Both the position numbers and the translations under genes were made by a program. The notes below the pieces were generated by a model, which saw only the letters and a list, made by a program, of their open reading frames with translations, was not told the origin of the DNA and searched no databases. From Trematomus loennbergii (Eukaryota; Chordata; Actinopteri; Perciformes; Nototheniidae): a stretch of DNA of 64,000 nucleotides. This document shows, one piece after another, positions 49,713 to 63,065 of the stretch (positions are counted from its first letter, which is position 1; every line of letters starts with the position of its first letter). The stretch is from contig JAAOOA010000162.1 of the NCBI GenBank assembly GCA_012861695.1, positions 228,501 to 292,500 of the forward strand, read 5' to 3'.

Positions 49713-49960
49713 GGTGCCTGCTCGGTTGGATTTCCTCCTCTTTCTGAGATGTGAAAGTGCAGCTTTGAAAAGAGCTCTCCTGTTGAGCTGAGATGCAGGA
49801 GAGTCACTTCAGAGCCAACTGAGAGAGTCCAACAAAGCTGCAGAGAAAGAGAGAAAGAGAGAGACAGAAAGGGGGAGAAAGGAGGAAGGAGACAGAAAGA
49901 GCCGTGGACAGAGATGGAGAGCTGAGCCCTATATGGATAGTTATTTAAACTGAACCTGCC
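49713..49960 (-). promoter_or_regulatory. tpm4: Candidate tpm4 exon 1a promoter and 5' UTR
   Basis: On the minus strand a TATA-like TTTAAATA lies at 49949-49942. It is followed by a CArG-like CCATATAGGG (49937-49928) that differs from CC(A/T)6GG by one base. From here to the ATG is purine/pyrimidine-rich DNA without another ATG-led frame. The arrangement suits a muscle-active promoter, but this is motif-level evidence only. Confidence 0.4.
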
Positions 49961-51790
49961 TCCAATCTCTGATCACCCTCTCCTCCTCCCATGTTCTCAC
50001 CCCTCCTTCCCTCCCTATTTTCATCCTTTCTCTCCATCCTCTCCATCCATTGCTCCTTCACTCGCCACTCTGCCTTCACTCCAGCCAGACTCTCGGACTA
50101 TCTCTCATTCTCCCCCCTATCAAGAGTCCAAGGTCTCTCCACTCGCTCTCCAAACGTGGCTAATCTCCTTATTTGGGTTGTTGTGTTTTCAGAGAGCTGC
50201 AGAGAGAGAGAGAAGTACAGGTCCTGTTTCCACATTTAACCTATACACACTCTTGAAGGCCTTTAAGAGTGTGTATGTTAGAGGACGAGAGAGTGAAATG
50301 TGCAACGTAAGGGAGGGAGGGAGATATAGAGAAAGAGTTCCCATGCTGTCAACACACGTCATAATATTTGGGCATTAAAGCTGAAGGAGATTCCCTAAAG
50401 TCAGCTGTTTTTTCAAATAGGCTTAAACTAACTAAACAGAGGCCATTATGTGGTCTGAAAGAAAATAATTAAATAATTAAGGACAAAATATATAAACACA
50501 GACACCTATGGATTAAATTAGTTTAGCAATATTTTGTCAGGGATTAGTTTGTTAAACTTAAATGTATACTCAAGGTAATGAGGTAGTACATTACTTCACA
50601 TACTGAAATATCTTGCCTGCTTTTATGACTGAGTGATGTAATTCAGCGAGCTTCTGTATGGTAATATTATCATCAGGTGTAACAGGTTATCAAACACCGT
50701 CTGAAATTTGAGCCTTGAATTCTGTGCACCTGATATTTGAGTTTGATGAGTGAGGGATTAAAGCAGGCTGAGAATCAGAGTGTATGTGACAATGGAGACC
50801 AGTGTCCACCATTGCTTACAGTCACAAAGAGATAGAGGGATTTGTCAAAAGATGGATGGCTCTTGAAGTAGGAGACCACTGGATATGAATGTATGTATGC
50901 ACTCAAGGACACACTTATTTCCCAGGACATGGTTGCACCTGCTAGGCTAACTCTAGCATTTAACATACTTTGTGAGAACTATAACTGCAATCTTAGGGAT
51001 TTAGGAAGTCAGGTTTCATTATTAAAACTTGCCTTAAACAGTAAAGCATTTAGTAATTTGTAAATATGTTGCTTGTGTACATCTGTAGCTCCATATAGCA
51101 TCACAAGCTAGCTTACAAATAAATACATTTTGGGTAGGAATAAACAATATTGTATACAAAACTTACAAAAAAACTATGTAAATGACTATTTTATTCATTC
51201 ATAATCATGCAAACATGGCGAAACATTTATACTTCCAGTTTATTAAATGTATTTAGAATGAGAGGTGAAATCTGATCATGCTAACCTAACCAACACTTCT
51301 AATCATTAGGCTACTGTATAAGCATAATTTTGGAAATTGAGGTATAGGCTATGTAAATACAAATCCTCCTGTTACATCATTGTTAACTCGGACATTTCAA
51401 ACCTTATTCCCGAATTAATTATTTTACTTTTCAATAAGCATGTCACATTTTAACAAGCTAACATTAGCTTAGTGAGTTGGTTCAGCTACAAGTGACACAA
51501 CTGCTTCTGGCTAACATTTAGCTAGTAGCAACCAATCTCAATGTAAAAACAACTTCATGTGATCCTCATAAATATCTACTCAGTTAACACTTACGTGGTA
51601 ATACTTAGAGATCGAACATGCAGCTGTATCCGGACATACTGTATTTTTAGCCACTGCATGTGCATTGATTTTCAGTAACTTGGCAGCTACAGTCTAACCA
51701 AGTTAAGCACAGTCTCACGGCATTTCGTGTTATAGTCACGAAATTAATTTATTGATTCGTGTTCACCAACACGATTTTCGGTGATTTGAT
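49961..51790. other. tpm4 upstream region
   Basis: Pyrimidine-rich DNA (49970-50130) gives way to AT-rich sequence. No exon is recognised. Confidence 0.3.
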
Positions 51791-52396
51791 ATGAATGCAC
51801 CTGATCAAGATGCCGCCTATCACAGTGCGCTGAGATTTGTTACTAATTGTAAAGCACTAACTCATCACTGTACCCTGTATGCCAGGGCAGGTTTGCCTTC
51901 ACTTACTGTACGGAGGCTCAGTCACTGGTACTTGTTCATCTATAAAGCCATGTTGGGTAAACTACCAGCTTATATCTGCTCTCTAATCACACAGAGAGTT
52001 GCAAGTAGCTATTGCCTGAGATCTCAAGCTGTGGTTTTGTTAAATGTGCCAAGTGCAAGGGCTGACTTACTGTAGGGAAAAAAGCTTTTATGTGCGCAGC
52101 TCCTCTAACTTGGAACAGTCTGCAAAAATAATGGAAACTGAGCAATTTGGTTCCACTGCATGTTTTTAAAGCTTGGATAGATACTATGCAAGCTGATACT
52201 GTTGGTACCTGTAAATGTCGTTAGTATGTACATTGTAACCCTGTAACTATGCTGTATAATGTCCTTTTTGTTTTCTGTTGTTTTATGTTTTTATGTCTTC
52301 ATGTGTAACCTAATTGCTGCAGGACAGGTCTCCCTTGAAAAAGAGATCGATGATCTCAATGGGATTCACCTGGTTAAATAAAGGTTTGAAAAATGA
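51791..52396 (+). mobile_element. 5'-truncated LINE 3' end
   Basis: The frame at 51791-52075 (AALRF-like SALRFVTNCKALTHHCTLYA, then HWYLFIYKAMLGKLPAYI) is the conserved C-terminal end of fish non-LTR retrotransposon ORF2 proteins. It is followed by GATCTCAATGGGATTCACCT and GGTTAAATAAAGG, a typical LINE tail. The polymerase domain itself is missing. I do not assign the clade. Confidence 0.8.
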
Positions 52397-54566
52397 ATGC
52401 AACAGTTAGTGTGCTGATTTGGTCGCATTACTCCTGACAAACGGCCTTTTATTTGTTGCTCTGATCATTCTTGACAACCAGTTATCCTTTCTTTCTTCCT
52501 TTTCTTTTTGCTTTGTTACGATGTATTCAGGTCAAAATCAGCTGCTTCTTCTACCTGTTATATAATATTTGGACCATTTGAACCATTGGACCTTTAAAAT
52601 GACTCCAACAAATCCATATTTTTTCATTTATAATACAGATGTTTTGAAGTACTACAGACTAATCTGCTACAGACTCACAGACACATGGCATTATTTACAA
52701 AGGCTACTTATGACTAGTGGAATCTTGACCTTTTGATAACTCAAAAGTTCGATCCATCATAAAACATCAGGTTTGTTTCCAAGCATCTGCTCTCGTTGCC
52801 TTTTAAAGCATTCAGAAACAAAGCCAGGATGAAGTAAATGGTCAATATCCTAGAGAAGTTACCTCAATAAGTTTTTATTGGGAGTAAATGTGTTGTACAG
52901 CGCGAATAAAACCCCTGGTGAAACTCTGTTTTCAGCCACTGATGTGAAATACAGCTGTGTCCATGCAAAGGAGTCGCACAACTGATCCAAAACCAAACCA
53001 TTCCTCCTTCTGTGGAGCAAGAGAGAGCGCCAAGAAGGGATGGAGAGGAAATAAACACATAATCATCCATTTAGACTCACTTTGCTGGTCAGGTACGTAA
53101 CTATTGTGGTGACTGGCAGTATTTCATGGTGACTGAATCTTGAAACAACAATGTTAAATGAGAAGCAAGGAATGTTGTATTGTTGTTGCATGCTTCACAA
53201 TATAAACTGGAGGGTGTGATCAACAATCATAATAAAGAGTTGTGCAAAGAAAGAAAGAATCACTCAAAGCTAATTTTAACTGTTGTGTGATTCAGCTTCA
53301 TGCAATGCAGCCTACTGTCAAGATCAGATAATACAGTATGAATACATTAAACGACAGTGTGGATCGTTTTTGTGATAGGTTTCAGGACATAGTAAATTAC
53401 ATTCATGGATTTTTATGATAAGCACAACTGAAGCAACTTCACGTCAGATCTGTTATAATTTTCAAGGCAATCCACAAAATATGTATAATCCAAATTCAAT
53501 CGAAAACAAAGCGGCCAATGGTTAATGGTTGTGTTAATATTTCTTCTTTGGTGGCAATGAATCGCTGTACAAAACGTAACTGCAATACCTACCATGGTTG
53601 TTGAGAGATTTCAGGGTGGAGGTGGACCAAAGTATCGGACTGATCAACATTTCCATAGAGCCATGCTAAAGGTGTGGCTAAAAACACAAACTAAAAGAAT
53701 GTCTGGGTGTAACAATAGATAACTTCTTGACATAAAAAAGGTGATGGTATCACAACATAAGCACGAGTAAAGGGCCTTGAATTTGCATGTTTTCCAGCGT
53801 GGATGTAAGATACAGGTTCTCCTATAATGTTATATTGCTGGGATCCTGTTTCAATAGTGTGTACAATAAATCTGGTAAATCTGTTGCTGCTGAAAGCATC
53901 TCTTGAGCCCTGAATATGAGCAGCACTAGCAGCAGTCTGTTGCTCTGATTGGCTGCAGCTGTATGTCTCCTGCAGACTCGAACAATGTTCCTACAGCCTC
54001 GCAGAGAGTAACTCAAGAGTGTAATGGACTGTTTTCAATATCCTCTCCCGACCTTCCAAATATGCTTTCCCTTACTGCTGCTTGGCCACAGAAATGCTGC
54101 GGAGGAGCCCAGACTAAACATGAAGATATTTTACAAATGCAAGTAGAGCACCAAATCACAGTGTGTGCCTCTGATCTTTGATGGAGAACAGGGCATTTGG
54201 GAGAGGATGTTTGTGGTCAAATAGTCTTTTTTGCTTAGGAAGGTTCCTACTGTAAGTGGCAGCCATGATAGGATCTATTTGAGTTTTCTAAATTATAAGG
54301 ATCCTTTAGCATTGGATACACTGAACCATTATGAAAGGAAAGGCAATAATGCTGTCCTACACCATTCAGACATGAATTGTGCATGTTATTATGCAACACA
54401 AATGCTTTCTAAAATGCTTATATGTTTGCACTTTCAACATGAAACTTGTTAACATCTGTTGTAAAATTACCAAATAAAGTCAACATTTTACCGTGTTGAC
54501 TGACTTGTGTGGTATATAAAAAATAAATTAATTAAAAAAAAAAAAAAAAGGTTTTGGTGGTCTATT
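52397..54566. other. Upstream intergenic region, no gene recognised
   Basis: No coding region is supported. A poly-A run at about 54532-54549 precedes the MITE at 54567. Confidence 0.3.
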
Positions 54567-55325
54567 GGCGCGTTTCCACTACACGGCCTCGCTCGGCCCC
54601 GCTCGGTATGGCTGGGCCTCGTTAGGACTGGCTCACTTTATGGAGCATTTCCATTACAGTTTAGGAACTGGGGCAGTATCTATAGTAACGCAGTGTAGGC
54701 GGAGCCGTGACGTGATCTTCAGAGGACCCCAGAAAAACAACACAGCTGTTAGCTGTTAGCACTCAGAGCTCACAGCTCCTCATATCTGTTCAGAAACTAG
54801 AAAAGTTAAACAAGTACAAACCACAGACTGCCTGTGTCATGGTGAATACAGTCGCTGCTTTATTTATGTCTGTATAGGCCGTTGTTATGAGTGTGGACGG
54901 TCGGAGCATATACTGCGTTAGCTTAGCCAATCTGCATTTAGAAAACAAGCATTTTAAAAGGTTTTTCGCCTGCCGTCTGTCTGCAGACTTGACAAAGCAT
55001 TAATTCATGGTTTTTACTAACCGGTATCAGTATGTTGTTACTTCGGCATCATTTTGAAACGTGTATTACAATTAAATCACGGTCAAATATGTTCATCTTG
55101 TTGTAGTTGTAGCCCCCTTGCCAGCGATTCTCTCTCTAGTTTAGCATACTCAGCCCGACTCAGCCTCGTTGTCTCTGGCCCTGGACCCACGATTTTATGA
55201 GGCCAGAAAAACTGTGAATTAGGACCCGCCGGCCGGTACTAGGCCAAGTGGAAACGCAACCAAAGACGGGCCGCTGACGTCACAGCCCTCTTAAACCGGG
55301 CTGCGCGCTGTAGTGAAAACGCGCC
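54567..55325. mobile_element. MITE, CCGCAGTTCCACTACA family (copy 2)
   Basis: The left end GGCGCGTTTCCACTACAC and the right end CTGTAGTGAAAACGCGCC are inverted. The interior is nearly collinear with 12037-12810, in the same orientation. Confidence 0.85.
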
Positions 55326-55332
55326 ATAATGG

Positions 55333-55505
55333 AGGTGGGCTGAGGATCGGAAGGTTGCGAGTTCAAATCCCGCCTGGAACACCACTACTAGTGTGCCCTT
55401 GAGTAAGGCACCCTCAGTTACTCCAGGGAGAATGTCCCTGTGATTGGTCATTGTAAGTCGCTTTGGAATACGGCGTCTGCTAAATGCCTAAATTGTAAAT
55501 TATAT
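55333..55505 (+). mobile_element. tRNA-derived SINE (V-SINE-like), 5'-truncated
   Basis: It contains a tRNA B-box-like GGTTGCGAGTTCAAATCCCG, then the conserved vertebrate SINE core GTAAGTCGCTTTGGAATACG and GCGTCTGCTAAATG. The tRNA A box is missing, so it is not a tRNA gene. Confidence 0.8.
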
Positions 55506-55621
55506 TTTTGGGAGAATAAACCCCACAGATCCTCAACTCCAGTGTGTCTCACTCATTCACAACACAACACAGAGCAACAAGAACTTTGTGTAGTAGTCAT
55601 GAACTCGCATGTATTTTCTTA

Positions 55622-55710
55622 TTTGAGGGGGGGGTGGATGCGTGGGCCACCCGAATAGGTTAAGGGGCCTTTGGCTTTTCTTGCCGGGGGGGGGGTGGGG
55701 GGGGGGGGGG
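55622..55710 (+). repeat. G-rich runs
   Basis: A run of 9 G's lies at about 55625, and at 55686-55710 two long runs are broken by one T. It could form G-quadruplex structures. Confidence 0.85.
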
Positions 55711-56151
55711 TGCGGTTCTACAAATAGAACAAATGTGGGAAACACTGCCATATTTACTTCTTACACACAGGTACACTGACTAACACACTGCAACACTTGC
55801 CAACATCTCAGCTCACCAAAGAGATAACGTCTGCAGATTTCTGATTCGGGAAAACACCTGTAGGTGGAGGAGGAAAGAGAAACACACACACCAGGGCATG
55901 AAACAGAGGTCAAGGAATAGTCGTTAGGAAAGGACACAAGACCTGAGTCAGCAGCGGAGTGGGAAGACTCTCTGGATGTCATGTGACCTGACGGCTAACA
56001 GAAATGCATCATGGTTAAAGCATTGAGAGCTTTGCACCCTGCAGTAGATTGTGAGGCCCTCTTTGTATACGGCATGTGCTAACGTCTATGGCCTCGGGCT
56101 GGACATATACATCATCAGCCACCTAGACAGGGCCTCACCTGGACTCCGGTG

Positions 56152-56170
56152 ACACACACACACACACACA

Positions 56171-56233
<63 letters not shown>

Positions 56234-56261
56234 CACACACACACACACACACACACCCACA

Positions 56262-56330
<69 letters not shown>
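56152..56330. repeat. (CA)n microsatellite, about 180 bp
   Basis: A CA dinucleotide run with CCCAC and CAACA interruptions. Confidence 0.96.
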
Positions 56331-56333
<3 letters not shown>

Positions 56334-56419
56334 AGTGAAATACGTCTCCTCTTTAACATTCCGTCTGAACATGTTTCCTGTATGACGATGAGCTTCTGTG
56401 CTGCCCTCAATGACGTCAT

Positions 56420-56528
56420 CACACACACACACGTGCACACACACACGTGCACACACACACGTGCACACACACACGCACACACATGCACACACACACACAC
56501 ACACACGTGCACACACACACACGCACAC

Positions 56529-56583
<55 letters not shown>

Positions 56584-56608
56584 CACACACACACACACAC
56601 ACACACAC
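56420..56608. repeat. (CA)n microsatellite with CACGTG units
   Basis: A CA run in which ACGTGCAC occurs at least four times in its first half, creating CACGTG E-box sequences by mutation of the repeat. Confidence 0.95.
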
Positions 56609-57591
56609 CTCCTTCACCAGGCATTTCACAGATGTTTGTATCGTAGCTAACCAATCAGACGTGAGGTTGCATGTCAGGACACTTTGCTGACAAACATGCA
56701 GCTGCAGCGTGATGTCAACTGTTTGACTGTTTTACAATCTTACCTTCTTATCAATATCTTATTGCAACAGCCTGGTTCAATGCCTGTGATAAATATAGAA
56801 ACCTGATTAATTTTAAAGCAATACATCTGCAAATGTGTTTACAAAGAAACAATAAATAACAACACAGTCCTGTACTAAGGTGCACATTGGAGGTACTTTA
56901 CCCTTATATTTTATTTTATGCTGCTGTATACTTCTAGTACATCTCAAAGGGAAAACAATTATGTTCTATTGCATTTATTTTGCAGCTTTAGTTTCCTTGC
57001 AAATGAAGAGAGAAGTTCTAAAGTCTGATTGTTTTTTTTATAAGTTAAACTACAGTAAATACAAATACAGCTGAAATTATTAAACAGTCAGTTAATCAAT
57101 AAGTTGATTAGTGAATGAAAATATATGTATTTCAAATGTGAGGATATGCTGTATTTACATTTATTTTAAATGATTTTGAGGTTTTGCATTGAATAATTGT
57201 AATACTTTAAGTACATTTTCTCGATTATATTTACATCCTTTAACCAAGGTAACATTTTGAATGCAGCACTCGGAAATTATATTTACATTGAGTACTTTAA
57301 CCTAAGAATACTTATTACTTCCTCCATCTCTGATAATCAGAAATGTGAGCATGTTTGGATGTGTGAAAATTGGCACAGGCTATGAAACACCAAAAATATT
57401 GCTACACATTATCACACACCCATGCATCACGCTTGTTTCATTGTTCTTAATAAACACTCACAGAAATACATAATTACATACAATAATTCTTACATAAATT
57501 GACTAATAAACTCTATGCATTGCAAATACATAATAACTATGTCTACAACCTTACTATCAATACATTCAATGTGTTATACATTAGAACCAGG
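56609..57591. other. AT-rich intergenic stretch
   Basis: I see no gene or bounded repeat here. Open frames are short and without domains. Confidence 0.3.
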
Positions 57592-57962
57592 CTTATGTCA
57601 CGATCGTGTTATGTCACGATCCTGTCTTGTCATGATTTTATGTTGAAATTCTGTTCTCCTGTGTCTTGTCTTCCTTCCTGTGTTTTCCCTCATGTGTCTG
57701 ATTGTCTGATTGTGTTCACCTGTTGCCCTTGTGTTTCTGCCTCCCCTGCCCAGCTGTGTCTTGTCCTGTGATTACCTCTCTTTGTATTTAGTCTTGTCTT
57801 CCCCTGTGTTCCTTGTCGGTTCATTGTCTTACCTGTCTCCCTCATGTTGGTCACGGTCAGTTTTTGTGTTGTTGCTACGTTGTGCTACCTGTGTTTTTCA
57901 TGCCATGTTCATCAGCTTTTAAAATAAAGCTCGCTTTTGTTTCTAGACCTTTTTACCTTTTT
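57592..57962 (+). mobile_element. Dispersed retroelement-like repeat 3' end
   Basis: The segment contains GTGTTCACCTGTTGCCCTTG, CCCAGCTGTGTCTTGTCC and ends AAATAAAGCTCGCTTTTGTT. A related copy lies on the opposite strand at about 61006-61927. Class not assigned. Confidence 0.65.
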
Positions 57963-59809
57963 TTGTAGTCTGCATTGGGTCCTACAGCTTATGTATTTGA
58001 TATAAATAAAGCCAATGCATTTTAAATTCATAAGATCCAGGTTTATGTATATAAAATAAATATAGCTTATGTGGTGCATTAATTTAATAATGCATAAATG
58101 TATACATTTTTTATAATAATCTACTTTTATAATACATAACCACATTCCCCACACTAACACAACATGCTTTCTTTCTTTGTCATAGCCTTTTAATATACAC
58201 TTAATTCAGTGATAAATGTTAGTTGCAAGGACAAGTCTGTCAGTTTGAATTATTCCCAGCACCATTTGAAAATACTTACACAGCTCAATACGTTAATACC
58301 CAGTGAACAATAAATCAGTGTGCTGACAGAGAACTGTTATGCACCTGGAGACAGAAACCTGCAGGTCAGGTTTGGATGGAGAGAATTAAAGAACGGAGCA
58401 TAAACAGGAACCTGATTGCTCACATGTGAAGTGGTGAGATCACGCAGGGTGACGTAGTCCGCTGCACGACACATCCTACTTTCTCACAAATACACCTGAC
58501 AACGTCGATAGATAAAGTCTGGAAGCTGTGGACAGGTTTGTTTGTGATGGGCGAGTCTGGTCTTGTAACATAAACCCAGTAGTGTAGATTAATGAAAGTG
58601 TTTTGACACTATGACCCACTATCTGGGATTATGCAACAGCTTCCTCTTGAGAGACAAGTGAGAACATTCCATTCTCATTCTCTGATGACACACCGAATAC
58701 CTGACGAGGAGGAACAGACAGAGACAGAAAAACAGATGACACATGATGTGATTAGTATTTTGGAATTAGTGGCTCAAAATGTACATTAACAGCAAAATAC
58801 TTTGTAAAAAAATGACTTATTGAATGTGTTTTTTAAGTACTTTTAAGTACTATTAAAGAATCCAAAAGATAAGGATTCAGAATAAGAATACTTTATTTAG
58901 CATGAGGGACATTTTGGTTTTGTGACAGTTACTCTATTGGAATACAAAATAAATTAAGTAAAATAAATGGCTTATAAACATGTGAAGTCTAAGTAAAAAT
59001 GTGCAATAAAAAGATATAATACAACAATTTAATTGAAAATGTTCATAAAAGAACAAGAAGTTCAAGTAAAAATGTGCAAAACATATGAAAATAACACTAA
59101 TATATGTAACATGTGTATATTACAATTAATATAGTTGTGTATCAGTGTTAATACAGATATACATGCTGAAAATACCACATTATTGCTCGAAATGTACACA
59201 ATAGTAATAATAAGTGAGTTTTACTAAATACCTTTACTTTTAGATTGAGACACACTGACAGAAACAGAAACACAATGATATTATGACAGTAACACCAATA
59301 AAAATAAGGCTGGGTTTATGGTCACAGTCAAAAGGAAACAGATAGAAAAAGTCAGACAGGGTACAGTTATGACTTCATGCTGACACACCAGCAGCTGTAT
59401 TCTTGGTCGACGGTTCACCAGCGCTGATAAGACTTCAGTGCTAACCTTATAAGGGCATCATCCCTCTTACTCATTTACCATCTGCCCGACTGAAAGGCTC
59501 ACTGTTCGGGACGGGCTTCAACCTCAGATGATCTGCATTCCCATAAAGTTGCTTTCATTATCAACGCTTCCACACTTCTTCCCTGTTTGTCAAGCCTCTC
59601 ATTTTCTCCCCGTCTCCTCCCACATTGTAATTCCTCACACTCTTCTTCTTCTTCTTCTGTCTTTACTCTCCGTCCCTCTCTCATTATTTTGTTACTGTGT
59701 GACCGTGCGTTCACCTCCTGTTAGGTAAGGAGGTCAGTCAGCATGCATTGCACACAGACACACATGAACACACACTCCCAGAGAAGTGGTGCAATCCAGC
59801 TACAGCCAG
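57963..59809. other. Intergenic, with a minus-oriented LINE-like 3' end
   Basis: A LINE-like tail lies at about 58880-58935 (AATACTTTATTTAGCATGAG). A (CTT)n run is at about 59642-59659. No gene is supported. Confidence 0.35.
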
Positions 59810-60062
<253 letters not shown>

Positions 60063-61005
60063 GTGGGAGTGACTGAAGCCTTCGGGGTGAGAGAGGATGA
60101 GGATGGGCCCGGCCTCCAGCTCCAGAGTCATAGAGAGGAAAACCCTCCCACAGGAAACCAGCTCTCCGCTCCACATGGCCTTTTAAGGTAAAAAACTCCC
60201 CAAAACTCTCCTCACTGGGGAGTAGGGCTAAGATATAGCCACATTTAAAGCTACAGAGGAAGAGAGAGTGCTGGGAAAAGCAGGGTGGAAGTCTGTGAGT
60301 GAGGAAAGACTTTAGGAAAAGTTAAACCAAATTCAAATACTTTAAATCAAGAAGGAAAAGTCTCCCTCTTTTTGTAAATGAATCATGTATTCAAAGTGTA
60401 GCCGCAGTGTTGTTAGCTTCAACTCACATGTTCAGACCATTTCACTATCAGGGTATTTATGACTAAAGGCACACATTCTTCTGGTCATGACGGTATCTTT
60501 ATGAGATGATAAATATCCACAGAGTCTCTGAGTCATTAAGTGGAGAGGAGTGTGGGAAACAGACCCCATGCATTTCTTCCACATGGGAAAATCAACTGTA
60601 ATTTAAAGTGTAAACAAGAGATGCATCTACACTATGGGAAATGTTTGTGTATTATCAAGAGAGTTACACAAGTTCCTATAGGTCATTGTCTCCTTTAGTA
60701 GATTCGATGTTTCTGTTTAAAGTGAGCTTAAGGAAGCAGTTGTTAATATATGTAAAAAGCTTGACAACACTGAATTGTTGGGGACGTCTAAACAAGTTAC
60801 TCAAATCCGAAATGTGTTTAAGTTGAACGGTCTTTTTCTCCTTTGTCATGTGTCTGTGTTTGTCGTAACGTATAGTTTTTTGCCCAATGTTTAGACTGAT
60901 GAAACATGTTTAGATGTGTGTGGTTTTTGGGGTATTTGGTTAGTTTGAAGGTTTTTTTTAGCATGTGAATGTCTCTGTATAATACATACATTTCTCTCGT
61001 CTCAG

Positions 61006-61927
61006 GGTTAAGGAAATCAGGACCCAAATGCAGAATTAAAGAGGGTAGACCGGTATAAAAGTACAAACAAAAGCGAGCTTTGTTAAATTAAAGCTGGGAC
61101 AAAAAACTGGAGGAGCAGGCAAGGAAAGGACGGTATAGCAAAATAAAACGAAGAACAAACCGAGAAGACATGAGCTGCATCTCACTTCGGTTAAATGGAT
61201 TCCTTGCGTCCCTCACTTGCGTTGTTTCCCTGCGACTAGTCCCTCCCACCAGGGAAGCATGGAGAGACCCAAGGAAACCACGAGAAGCAGGGAAATTAGT
61301 TTTAAGAGCAATGGGACGTCGTTTCCTCCGGAGCGTCACGTGAAGCGACGTCCGTTTGTGATGACGCCGCACAGCTGATCGTCTGACAGCAGCCAGCTCA
61401 GTGCATGCGCTGCATCGCCCAATCAGTGAGCGATACACAGTAAGGGGGCGGGGCGAGTGTCTGAGGATTTCACCGGAGGATGGTCTGGTAGTTCCTCGAT
61501 TATCACTCCTCCGTTATCACTCCTCGATCCTCGGTCCTCCGGCAAAAATAAGGCCACTGGGACGCTACTCAAGATGGCGCAGACAAATCAACTTCCGGTG
61601 ATACCGAGCCCGAGGAGCGAGGAAATGAAAAATAAGAGAATTGAGACGCACCCTTGGAGAAAATCTAAGAGAGAGCCAGAGAATCAGGAACTGCACATCA
61701 TTGACTATAAATTGACAGTGAACACAAGGGAAGAGAGGGATATATATGCTGACAAAACTAATCACAAAGACAACACAGCTGGAGAAGGCAGGACAAACTC
61801 AAGGGCAGCAGGTGAACACCATGAGACAATCACTGAGGCGGGAAACACAAAGACAGGAAGTAAAACAGGACACACGGAGAAAAGGCATTTCAAAATAAAA
61901 CAGGAAACCAAAACTAAGATCATGACC
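61006..61927 (-). mobile_element. Retroelement-like repeat split by a MITE
   Basis: The two halves (61006-61172 and 61654-61927) match, in reverse, the repeat at 57592-57962: AAAAGCGAGCTTTGTT at one end, CAGCTGGAGAAGGCAGGACA and GCAGCAGGTGAACACCATGA in the other half. The inserted MITE is listed separately. Confidence 0.65.
61173..61653. mobile_element. MITE with GCTGCATCTCA / TGAGACGCACC ends
   Basis: The left end AGCTGCATCTCACTTC pairs with the right end GAATTGAGACGCACC, as in common fish MITEs with GCTGCGTCTCAATTC termini. It is inserted in the repeat at 61006-61927. Confidence 0.75.
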
Positions 61928-62040
61928 TTTGTAAGATATATTCTAAATACTTGCTGTTTAGTGTCTGGGCCGTTTAAAGCTTCAGATCGCTTATTATGGA
62001 GTCACATGACATATAATAATAATAATTCCTTATATTTATT

Positions 62041-62215
62041 ATAGCGCTTTTTCCATGACCCAAAGCGCTTTACAGATACACATTACACATACATACATGT
62101 AACGGTCATGTACTGTGGACAATACCCACAGGAGCAAATTCAGGTGAAGTGTCTTGCCCAAGGACACAACGGCTTTACAGACGCAGCGGCGGCAGAGGTT
62201 TCGCCCCCTTGATCT
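62041..62215. mobile_element. RTE-like LINE fragment
   Basis: TAGCGCTTTTTCCATGACCC, AAAGCGCTTTACAGA and GTGTCTTGCCCAAGGACACA are the signature of a very common fish retroelement 3' region. Confidence 0.65.
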
Positions 62216-62769
62216 GACATATGTCTGTGAGAGCCTGTGCTCTTCCAAAAACAACCACCGTAGGTACTATTTATACGCCGAAAACGGAAATAATCTCCTT
62301 ACCATTCATCAAACTAAAGATCCACTGGACGTAGATTCTGAAAGTAAAATACACTTCTCGCTAGAAATGTAATCAAAAAAACGTTATAAAGGCCAAACTA
62401 TCCTACAATTTTGGATTTTCCACTGAAAAAAGGTTGGGTATCCTCCATGTTTTTTAGTTTTCACTTCCAAGAAAAACGACTCGGTTGGTCGTATTAGATC
62501 GGAATAATCAACCTATTTAGTCGTATAAATTGGAGGACTTGTTGGTCTGTTATGTCTTGTGATTGTTCTTGTATTCTTAGCTCTTTGTGAATAAAATGAC
62601 TTGAATGAAATGAGCTTTGTGTGACATGACTGTATTCTGCTGTTGGAGACATGTCACACAAGAAATGTAATCATGTACAAACATTTAGGTGTTACACAGG
62701 GATAGTTTTATATCATAACCTGCGATCTGTAACACTCCTGATGACTTGTTGAGGAAGTCCAGAGAGAAG

Positions 62770-63065
62770 TTTGAGCAGCTCAAACTCCAGGGATAGTAAA
62801 GTCGGTCTGAAGTCCAGACTGAAATATCGCAAAAACGATTTGATGGATTTCCATGAAATGTAATACCGACATTCATGGTTCCCAGAGGATGAAGCGTACT
62901 GACTTGAGTGATTCTCCGAGTTCTCTGCAGACATTCACGGCCCCCTCAGGATGAGATGACGTGAGGCACTGCGTTGGCCAAACCTGTGCTTGTAGACATT
63001 CCTGGAGGATTATTTTGTAACATGAAGTTGTGTGCCGCTTCGCTCAATATTCCTGCAACAAATGA
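62770..63065. repeat. Dispersed fish repeat
   Basis: It contains GATGGATTTCCATGAAATGT, ACATTCATGGTTCCCAGAGG and ATGAAGCGTACTGACTTGAG, a motif order found widely in percomorph genomes. Class not assigned. Confidence 0.6.

Noticed and set aside
51791..52075. Host protein-coding gene
   Set aside because: The peptide matches the C-terminal end of LINE ORF2 proteins and is followed by a LINE tail.
53822..54016. Minus-strand frame ending in a short helical-looking peptide after an AG
   Set aside because: Single frame without partner exons or recognised family.
55333..55505. tRNA gene
   Set aside because: Only a B-box-like segment is present, followed by a SINE core; no cloverleaf.
55817..55857. 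Possible 41-nt minus-strand exon (acceptor CCACCTACAG, donor GTGAGC; reading VFPNQKSADVISL)
   Set aside because: Borders are good, but no neighbouring exon of any gene could be found; a 41-nt match to splice consensus can arise by chance. It could be tested with RNA-seq as an upstream tpm4 or unknown-gene exon.
61457..62044. 195-aa open frame
   Set aside because: It runs across the junction between a MITE and a retroelement-like repeat and has no recognisable domain.
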